A DNA stretch of 64,000 nt from Thysanoteuthis rhombus (taxonomy: Eukaryota; Mollusca; Cephalopoda; Oegopsida; Thysanoteuthidae), in the NCBI GenBank assembly GCA_963457665.1, contig OY735215.1:36675520-36739519 (forward strand), in the 5' to 3' direction. The notes under the pieces were generated by a model. The model saw nothing but the letters and a program-made list of their open reading frames with translations, had not been told where the DNA came from and did not search any database. A program made the translations under genes and the position numbers. Below, one piece after another: positions 55,276-64,000 of the stretch (position 1 is the first letter of the stretch; each line of letters starts with the position of its first letter).

Positions 55276-57720
55276 CAGGATTCTTGATGTTTAGTGATAC
55301 TTCAGGAATTGCTGACCCTTTTTTTAAACTATAGAAAATTTTACTAGTTGATGTATATATTAAAATTGACAGAAGGCACTCTAGATAAATAATTTATTTA
55401 TTTTTTTTGTTGGGTGTTCAAGCGAGAAAATTAAATAAGTTATCTATTATTTCGTTGCGTTTCATTAAAAAGATAATTTAGGTTTTAAATCACACACACA
55501 TGGCACGTGTGGTGTTCGTTTTTCCTCCTCTTCCAAGAAGAAAAAAACTTCTTGCTGCGGTACTAATAATCTGTTTAGTTCTTCCTTTGTTGTTGGATGA
55601 AAATATTTTTCAAATGAACAATTCTTTCGTGAAGCTGAGAGGAGAAAGTTGATTAATTGAAAAAATGCACTGATATTTTCTTTTGCCTCGATAATTGTGC
55701 TTGAATAATAATTTTTGCCTACTTCACACACGTCACTTTATTGGGCGGGGAATTCACACAACATCAGACACGTGTTCCAGCGCTATCAGTTTAATAAAAT
55801 CCACAAATCTGTATAAAAATCCGCGCAAAACCTTTTCTTCTATTGAGGAAGGATGATTGTACATTATTATATTTTTTTACAAATTCGACTGCATAAAAAG
55901 AATTTTAAGTTTTACCATTTGTTAAAAAATGCAATATAGCAATTAGGAAGTGAGCAGCTTAGTTGAACTCATCTCATCATGAAAGGTACAACCGAAGACA
56001 AGCTGAAAAATCACTTACTAATAAGACTATTCCTGAGATTTTGTCTGGAAAAGGCCTTATAGACAACGAGGTCCCTGGTCAAAGAAATGTTTTTTTATTG
56101 ACAGTTTTCAATTTTTCTGTCTTGGAAAAAACTCTAGTTCTTTCCTCTTCGACTTAATAAATAGTATTTTGATTCACTATGTGTGGTGTGGTGACTAAGT
56201 ATCAAAAATCTTTTAGGTATAAGTGGGAGCATCCGGGTGTGTGATTTGATCAATAAACGAAACCAACCTAGAATTTATTAGTTATTTAAATTGAAAGAAA
56301 AATTAATTGTTAATGAGGATTACATCCGCCTTGATCAAAAAGGATTATTTGAGAAATAGTCAAGGCATGAGCTGATATGAACTTGAAATAGTAGTTTGGT
56401 TGCGGTGATAGTGACTTGATAGTTATCAATAAAGTTAGCGAAAAAAACGAGATGTATTATTTGAAATACGGAAATACATAGAAAAAAGATGGTTCTCTTT
56501 AATGGTGTACGAAGCTTAATGTGTTTGTTTTCTCTCAGTTTTAACATTTTTTTTTGTATCTTTTACCTTTGTGCTCTCCCGTCAAGCTTGTCTATTTTAG
56601 CTTCCTCCACTTAGTCAAAATCCTTCCTATCCCCACTTTAAATTTTATTCTGGCTTCTGTTTCATTTCCCTTTTTGGGCGGGTGTCAACAACCTGTCGGG
56701 TTTTTTCTATTTCGTATTATTCTATTCTTCTTCGTCTAAAAAGCATATATTCTTCTTTCTATTTCTGTGTGTGACAAAATATGTACCCTTAGCAGTAGAC
56801 TACTTAGAAATGCAAAACCTGTATACATATATATTTTTTTCCTCTTGGATGAGTCAGTGTTGCCAGATGTCTTTTACTGCACAAGACCCAATTTGCATGG
56901 TCTTGGGACCAAATTAAGTAGCTTTTTAGTACCAAAATAATCAAATAACTTGAAATCCACCATCAGACTAAGCTTGCAGAAAAATGGTTTCAAATACTTT
57001 TTCTTTTTTTTTTTTTTTTTTTTTTCATCTTTTGTTCGTTTATACCGTATCTTATCATTTGTGTATAATGCCATGGCTTTATATATTCAGTATCAAATCA
57101 GTTCGATTTTGGTCTTGAAAAGTGACAAATGGCAACCCTTGGATGAGCATGTAGTAAAACCTTATCACTTTATCAGTCAATTCCATAAATGGTGTACATA
57201 TTGTAATGATTTATACATTTCCATTATTGTGGAATATGTTCTATTTCATGATCATTTTTGGTTACCAATTAATCCTGAATTCTGGTTTTTATCACTCTCT
57301 GATCCAGTCAAAGATAAATGATCTGGCACTGTTAATAAGGATACGTTCTCTCTCCGGCAATATTGTCAGTCTAGACAACTTGGTCTTCAGCCAAAGAAAG
57401 CAGTGATCCAGAACTTAGACATGTCTCGAGTGCGTTGTAGTTACCAAGGTCAGTATCATCATTATAGACAGCATTAATAAAATAAACAATGTCATATATG
57501 GCCAATTAGTTACATAAGTTATTGCTTAGTCAAACTAAGAAAATATAAATAGGAGTTAGAAGATGAAAATAATGTATCTTTCCTAATGACCAATTGACAA
57601 AAATCAGAATTTTCAGTTGACATAACTTTTGATCAGAAAATTATGTCTGAGTTTCAATGTTTTTATATCAATGTAACATGAAAACAATCCAAGATGGAAT
57701 TGTATTATTATAATGTATGT
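53946..57720. other. Intron sequence with microsatellite and small hairpin
   Basis: A 13-base hairpin (ctttttagcataa / ttatgctaaaaaag) at 54249-54284, a T run at 54352-54369, a TA run at 55230-55274 and a T run at 57002-57026. 56863-57135 carries tcagtgttgccaga and aaatggcaaccc-type phrases of unknown origin. No exon recognised. Confidence 0.5.
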
Positions 57721-57805
57721 TGACCTATAAGAAACATGGTTTACAAGAGTATTTGGATGGTTACCGCTCACTGCAACTCCTTCTTGCTCCATAACTGTCC
57801 ATTTT
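57721..57805 (-). repeat. Rep-B fragment, reverse copy
   Basis: The reverse strand reads aaaatggacagttatggag, gagttgcagtgagcggt and cttgtaaacc, matching 47470-47540. A plus-strand fragment (cacttgtcctatgtgctggc at 57887) follows. Confidence 0.65.
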
Positions 57806-59199
57806 GAGCTCTTGGCAAATAACCCTTAGTCATAATACTTGTACATTGGATACAGTATATTATTTACACGTTTTTTATTTAAAACACTTGTCCTATGTGC
57901 TGGCATATACTGTATATATGGAGAGAAAATTCCTAGGTATTTACTTATGTTTATAACTCTTTTGATAACTTGATAGATCTATTTATATATAAGCTGAAGT
58001 TGCTCTCCCTGATAAGCATGCTGATAGTGTGAATACAGTCTGCGATCGCAACATTACATATGACAACACGGACAGCTTGGTGAATGGTCAGTTCAAGCTA
58101 ACCTATTTATGTCTGTATCTTTGCTTCTGGTGTCCCTGCAATTGTTGATCATCAGTTTTCTTCTTTTTTTTTTTCCCCCTGAAATTTGAGGATTCCACAC
58201 TTTTTCTTCCTCTCTACTCCTTGGCCATTTGGACTGGTTCTCATTTACCTCTAAAAATGAAAGATATAAAATTAACATTGTATTGCTCTATAAGAGCTCC
58301 AATCAATTGTTAGTGAAAGGTTTTGATGGGAAAATCTTCCATTTCCTCTCCCAGTTTCCTAGTAAGTAATCCTTTGAATATGTTAATGTTAAATTATGAG
58401 ATCATTGAGCCTATTTATCAGCATTCATCAATTTAAGGGGAAACTTCATAATCTACGCATTGATCATATTCAGGTGTTTTTTAGATTTGATTCAATCCCT
58501 AACAACATTTAAAATGTGACTCATAAATCCATGTTGAAGAAAATAACAGCAGTGCTCAGATAGCAGTGTATACCATGCTTATACTCTCATATCCTTATGG
58601 ATCCCTTGAAGTGCAAATGTACCCCTGGTTGGGAACCACTGCTTTTGATAATGGCAGTACATTGGATTTTTGAAATTATAAGTTCAATTTTACATTGGTT
58701 TTCTAAAGGTACCTTTTTAAAACCTGTAATCTTACACATCACTTGCATGTGCTGCTTACATCAACTTCTCTTGCCCGTTCCATATGTTCTGTTAATGTTA
58801 TGAGATTTATGGCTAAATATTACTTTGCATTTGAGACTAGTAGAGGCTCTCAGAGGAAATGTTGCTATTAGAATGAAACTGATATGACCTTAGACAAAGT
58901 TACCATTGAGAACAATTGTTACCAGTGCACTTAAGAGGGCAAGATATTTCACTTTTTCCTTTTATTGCATAGTGCATGTTACCATTATTTTAGTACATTC
59001 TATTAATGTAATCTTTCTTTGCACAAAAGAACTACATCACTTTTCTCCCTTTATTCATTTGTATAAATGTACAGAATAAATAAACACAAACACTATAGTT
59101 GAACTTTCATTTGACCTGACTATTCGTACTTGACACAGAATTGCATTTCACATTGGATAGGAGTTGTCTCTTTATGAATAGTGCAATGAGTGTTTTTGT
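57806..59199. other. Intron sequence, no exon seen
   Basis: Apart from the Rep-B fragment at 57885-58060, nothing recognised. The 68-codon frame at 58597-58803 is hydrophobic at its end but has no family features. Confidence 0.45.
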
Positions 59200-59520
59200 T
59201 GGTCTATTCCTGTTGACTCCTTGTAGACCATAGGACTGCAACCACTCCACTGTGGTTTAAGTAGCAAATAAGTCTTCACAGGGTGGAGTTGCTACTCCTA
59301 TGCCCAGCCCCCTTCCGTTACCCGGGCTTAAGGAGCAGCTATAGAGACTACCAAGCAGTGTTATTTTTTTTATTTATTTTTTTCGGTCTGAGTAACCTTG
59401 TCTTACTGGGCTAAAGAGCTCCAACTGCCCTTCTATTTATGTGTAACTGGGTGAAGTAGATTCATGTCTTTCCCAGTGGAATCAGTGTGGAGTGAATGGA
59501 ACCAGCCTTGACTAAAACTC
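59200..59520 (+). repeat. Dispersed repeat SINE-2, copy 2
   Basis: gcaaccactccactgtgg and ggagcagctatagagacta lead into ggctaaagagctccaactgc, ctatttatgtgtaactggg, tagattcatgtctttccca and gtgtggagtgaatgg, the counterpart of 42960-43080. Confidence 0.55.
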
Positions 59521-60555
59521 ATTTCACCAAATCCATTGTCTGTGCCATTAACGATTAAGCTACTCTGCACTCCAGTGCCTCAAGGACTGAAATGGGAATG
59601 GGTTGAGTTTTGCTTGGAGTCAGAAGTATGATAGTTTGGTTTGGTTTAACTTCCTCTCTTTGATGTCTACATTTATTTCACCTTTACCAACACAGAGGGG
59701 AAATACCACGTTCTTATCTAGTAATTTTATTTAAACTTTAAAGCTCTACTTGAGCAAACAAATGGGACTTCAAACGCATTAGTTACATTTATTTCAAAAC
59801 TCGCTTTGATCCTAGATCCCCAGAAAATTCGTTTTCAATTTCAAATGGGTATTCATTTAATATGAAACTTGGATTTGATAGGAAAAAATGATCAAATTGA
59901 TGAGTAAGCTAGGGTCACCATATGTCCTTATTTTCCAGGCCATATCTTCCATTTAGATCTTGGATTCTTTATTTGGATGGAATTTTTGAAAATTCTTCTA
60001 AAATCTGCAAAATTATTACAGCTGCTTCCAGGTTGATTAGCACAAGAGAGTGTGTCACCTGGGGACAGGATGCCTTCCATGTATGGCAACCTTAAAGTTA
60101 GTCCTTCAATCTTGTATAATGCTTCAACCTGAGTAGCAGAATCAAGAATTATGAGATTGTTATCCTTCTGTGATAAAGGTTAGAAACTGAATCATTTTCT
60201 CTTGGACTCTGGGAAGGTAGGCATTTTATCATTTTCTTTACCTGATATGAAATCTTTGTTTTGTTCAACTTAACACTAAAACATTTATATTTGTTATTGA
60301 TTTTTGATCAGTATTTTCTTTCATCTTGATTTTAGTTACTTCTTATTGCTATTACTCAGGCTGTCAGTGTATGGCAGTGAATAAACTGTGGATAGGAAAT
60401 GAATAAGTTCTCAGTGAGCCTTGAATTTTCATCCCTTGTGCCTCATGGAAGCTGATCTTACTGACTGAGCTACTAAAACCCTATGTTTGGCAGAAAATTG
60501 AATCTAACCAAAGAAGTGTAGATTTAGAAACCCATGCACTGCTTTATAACAATAG
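59521..60555. other. Intron sequence, nothing recognised
   Basis: Plain AT-rich DNA without repeats or frames worth noting. Confidence 0.45.
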
Positions 60556-60735
60556 TTGCTTTTTAAGAGCTCAATGCCCCAGATGAACTGTCTTACAGGG
60601 CTCTCACTGCCCAGCTATTTACCTATAGCTGGTATAAAAAAATAAGGGCATTAGTGAATGCACACTGTCCCAGCTGGATTTTGAACTGAGTAGGCCAATT
60701 CAATTCTCTGGGTCATCAACCCCTACAACCCCCGT
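60556..60735 (+). repeat. Possible third copy of SINE-2
   Basis: gggctctcactgcccagc, ctatttacctatagctgg, gcattagtgaatgcacac and cccagctgg partly follow the SINE-2 order. Weaker than the other two copies. Confidence 0.4.
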
Positions 60736-61919
60736 ATTTCCTTAGAATTTATTTTCAAGAGACTTAATTTTTTTAGATTTGCATAAGAGGATTCATAAAC
60801 CATTCACAGGCTTTTCCTGAAGCTTTATGCACTTGAAATAGGCTTCTTTTTTTTTCTTTTTCGACAGCAGTTAATTGTGTCATTAAGCCAGCTTCAGTTT
60901 AGTTGCGGTGGGATTAAACTAATAGGAAAATTGGTAGTTAAATTTGGTATGGTTGATGTCAGAATTAAGATTATTTTAAAAAAATATTGATATTCTCAAA
61001 AGTGACTGTTTTCCCCACTTGGGCTGTTCTGTGTATTTCCAGTGAAGAATTTTCTCCTAACAGCAGGGGAGGTCTGATTTTTTTTTTTTTCTTTTTTTTT
61101 TTTTTTTTCCCAGTTTATGGCTGTGTCCTCTGGTTTTATATTGAATTCAAGCCCTCAAATTTTCTTTAAAATTGTTGGCAGAATTGGTACCCCGCAAAAT
61201 TCATAAGTCCTTGTGTCTTCACCTTGATTTTGCTTTCGTTAATATACCGTACGCACTGCTGAAAAATAATTTTCATTTTTTTCAAGGCAGTTATGATTTT
61301 AGAAAAAAAGACCATTAGGGATGGAGTGTTATCCTAAATTGTTTGATCTAACATTGAAACTTGGTTCATCAGACAGTTTTGAAGAATGAAAATTGAATGC
61401 ATTTATATGTGCGACCAGTAAGGGCTGCCCTGATTTTGTGCCAGTTTGATTTATACTGATTTACCATAACACCAGTATAGAATTTGCCTGGATTTTTTTT
61501 TCTTCAAAAAATGAAAATTCAGCCGTAGTTCATATTTTCACAGCCGGTGGTGGCACTGGTGCAATTTCAACCAATCAGCATAGAAATAAGGTGAGCACTT
61601 AGAAACGTGATCTTTTTGTTTACACACTACTTCATAGATTGTTTTGAAGTGAAACCTGTTATATTGTAACAACTCGTATACAATTAATGAAGTGGTTATT
61701 AATTCACTAATTAGATGTGTTATTTTGCTACTTTGAGATTTTGTGATTTAAGTGATTACTAGCATTCTGAGGGAAATCTTGAATTGCCGCTTCTTTTTAC
61801 TCCATAAATTAGGCAGTGGGGCTAGTAAAATTGAGTTATTAAAAATGCTACCAGCATGGTTTGAACCATAAATCCACTCAATAGAGAGTCACATGACCAA
61901 TGTGCTTAAACAATATTCT
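60736..61919. other. Intron sequence with T-rich run
   Basis: A T tract at 61078-61109 interrupted by one C. Otherwise unremarkable. Confidence 0.5.
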
Positions 61920-62180
61920 GTATTGGAGGTGATCAATAAAAAAGTTACTTCACCAGTCTTTTGTTGGGCAGTAATCACTAAAAAAAAGTCTGAATTTTCA
62001 AAAAGCGAGTGTGAGCTGCTGGATATACACACGAAAGGATCAATTTAGGATAAACCGATATCGCAAATTGAATCCCTTTTAAAAATGTATTTAGGTGGGA
62101 ATTCTTAAAAAACTAAATATTGTTTTTCTTACTCATTGGCTGTATGCATGTGCAAAATTTCAAGTTTCCACCAGTTAGGG
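61920..62180 (+). repeat. Rep-A core, intronic copy
   Basis: gaggtgatcaataaaaaagt, tcttttgttgggcagtaatc, tctgaattttcaaaaag, ggatcaatttaggataaacc and gcaaattgaatccc follow the Rep-A order. A TA run begins 28 bases later. Confidence 0.78.
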
Positions 62181-62203
62181 CTAGGTGAAGTCAGATGCAT
62201 GGG

Positions 62204-62207
<4 letters not shown>

Positions 62208-62244
<37 letters not shown>

Positions 62245-62272
62245 TATATATATAATGTGTGTGTGTGTATGT
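62208..62272. repeat. TA/GT microsatellite
   Basis: TA run with one GA interruption, then a short GT run. The Tyr-Ile frames across it are artefacts. Confidence 0.95.
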
Positions 62273-63119
62273 CAGCACACCTGAATAATCCAAGCCAACC
62301 ACTGTGTTTGAACCTGTTTTGTTGGGGATAGCAGTGATCTGTTGTTTTATAGCTTCTTGGACAGCTGGAATGCATGGATTGGTTTTGTGCCAAATGTTTT
62401 TTATGCTGGTTCTTTTAGGAACGCATCCCCAGATTAAAATCAGAATAGCCTGAATTTCATTAACTAACAAGAAATGTAGTTGATTTTTTTTTGGTTGAAG
62501 TGATGGTTAATTTTTATTCAGGTTTATACAACTTTAAAAACTGTTTCTCTTTGGTGCTTTGTAGGTAATTATCTATTGATTGTACACACAATATCATCCT
62601 GTGTGTGTATCATATCTCTTCTTTTATGAAGTTATTTTATTAGAGCTGTTTTTCACTCTGAATTTTTTTTTTTTTTTTCTCAAGATTGTCTAGCACCTCT
62701 CTCTCTATTGCTAAACCTCCAAGCCCATGAATTGGTATTTTAAACTTGCTTGCATTACTTCTATTCCATGTAAACAAAGGCCTACTCATTTTTTTAATAG
62801 TCCAACCTTTTTTTCAGACCATCAAATCTCTTCTTTGCTCCTTTGAAGTTGTCAACTCAACATATTGAATGATCGATTCTTCAGTAAACTCAAAAGGCTT
62901 GATAAGTCAAACTTTGATCAAAGATAGACTTACTAGGTTTTACCCCTTTTTTCATTTTATTTTTCATATTAAGATATGAAAAACTCTTTCTTGTAAAGAG
63001 ATTTTCGTTCTGGGAAGCCTGGTTAGTATGCTGTTCGTGAGGAAATCTTGACAGCTTTCAATTGTTTCCTCAAAATTAACTTCAACAGACTTACTAGGCT
63101 TTACCAGATTACAGGGGGT
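62273..63119. other. Intron sequence, nothing recognised
   Basis: A T run at 62663-62678 and the phrase agacttactagg(t/c)ttta repeated at 62927 and 63087. No exon seen. Confidence 0.45.
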
Positions 63120-63420
63120 TGTTAAGTGTATAATTCAAGAAAAGATGCAAATCTTTTGTGGACAAAAGGTTTGCCTCTTTTCATCAATTATGCACCTGAT
63201 AAGGGCTGAAGGATGGAGCGGCTAAAACATTGTGATGACATCAAAGACTGGAAGAAGAGATATGATTGCCCTAACGAAAGTTAGAATATTATTAATTATG
63301 ATTAGTTTTTACCTTCATCTTAATTTTCTGTAGGATAAAGGTAAAAAGTCGTCAAAATTAATAATGTTGCAATAGTTTACCGATAAATAAACAACTTGAA
63401 AAAGTTGGAATGTTATTGAC
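63120..63420 (+). repeat. Rep-B 3' part with GAAAC-like motif
   Basis: aaaaggtttgcctcttttca and cctgataagggctgaaggat followed by ggagcggctaaaacattgtg match 47620-47690. 63303-63372 matches 48835-48935. The two repeats are therefore probably parts of one element. Confidence 0.65.
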
Positions 63421-64000
63421 TCTTAAAGTTATAAACTTGTTATATTTTTATACTTGTAAAATCCCTGGCATCTGGAAACATAAATATGTATTCATTAGTT
63501 TCTTTGCAATCTTTTTCTGGTATTTGGTATAACAGAAGACTGAGAAGTTTTAGTAGTTAAGCTTTTTCTAGGAAGCTTTCCCTGATTTCAAACTACTGAT
63601 ACTCTTTGCCATTCGCAGTTTTGATAAACCATGGTTCAGTCATGAATAATTTATAGGGAACATTTTGGAGTTTTACGGTGCAATGCAAAAAACCATGTCC
63701 TAGAAAATACGCAGTACATTTTAAACAAAAATTGGAAATCATGAAAGCATATATATTTATATAACAACACTCTTAACAAATAATGAGTTGGGTTAATAAA
63801 GATGTCTGGAACTTGTAATCTTATTCATTTTACTATAATAATCTCTTTGACACAAGACAAAAATAAGAGGAAAGATCGTACAAAATTACCAACTAAAAAT
63901 CATTTACATAGACTATATAAACCTGAAGATAATCGTGGTTGAAAACTTGTTTTCAATTGTGAACTGGTAAATCATGAGAAATTTCATGGAATTGGTACTG
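63421..64000. other. Intron sequence to window edge
   Basis: AT-rich; nothing recognised. Confidence 0.4.

Larger units (their letters stand above)
53813..64000 (+). other. Intron 1 of the LEM gene, running off the window
   Basis: Starts with GTAAGT at 53813. No downstream exon with lumenal-loop, second membrane helix or winged-helix (MSC) sequence was found to 64000; short frames at 56950-57406 and 58597-58803 lack motifs and flanking splice sites. It contains the repeats listed separately. Confidence 0.6.

Noticed and set aside
55465..55731. 88-codon minus frame vaguely like a LINE linker
   Set aside because: Only weak overall resemblance; no motif of endonuclease or RT nearby in any frame.

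Overview
The window looks like nuclear DNA from an invertebrate animal. It is AT-rich, dense in microsatellites, SINEs and decayed retrotransposons, and holds only one protein-coding exon that I can name with confidence. The mix (RTE-like LINEs ending in ATC-type triplet tails, tandem tRNA-derived SINEs, 5S-rRNA-derived sequences, very long introns) would fit a mollusc, perhaps a cephalopod. That placement is an impression from memory and not a result.

The one recognisable host gene is at 52483-53812 (+). It is the first coding exon of a LEM-domain inner nuclear membrane protein of the MAN1/LEMD3 type, with a LEM domain, a long low-complexity Ser/His/Ala/acidic linker and the first transmembrane helix. 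It ends at a consensus 5' splice site (AAG|GTAAGT), and I see no further exon in the remaining 10 kb, so intron 1 probably runs past the right edge. A GC-rich, NRF1-like promoter stretch lies just upstream.

Region by region: 1-4.4 kb holds microsatellites, a SINE, a 5S-like relic and a 28-bp minisatellite. 4.4-6.6 kb holds a Tx1/L1-type LINE (-) with an internal RT deletion, and 7.0-9.4 kb an RTE-like LINE (+), also missing part of its RT. 10-15.5 kb holds AT/CA microsatellites and copies of a mid-repeat (R2). 16-24 kb holds tandem SINEs and further RTE fragments. 26-27 kb holds a 5S-derived sequence and a mariner-type HTH relic. 30.9-32.6 kb is a candidate TIR element followed by a SINE pair. 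34-45 kb is dominated by a dispersed family (Rep-A), one copy of which is split by an RTE insertion. 45-47 kb holds an unrecognised coding relic and a tandem duplication. 48 kb holds a SINE-SINE-5S array, 49.5-51 kb a dead Ty3/Gypsy element (-), and 51.5-51.9 kb a foldback element. The LEMD3 exon and its intron follow.

Nothing here forms an operon-like or defence-like system. The more interesting signals are structural: tandem SINE units next to 5S-derived sequences, a near-perfect hairpin just inside intron 1, a foldback element about 0.5 kb upstream of the gene start, a minisatellite whose unit resembles a 3' splice site, a repeat family with a conserved palindromic core, and scattered GAAGA...GAAAC-type motifs that resemble Penelope-like element ends. 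All calls come from reading the sequence; no database search was run.
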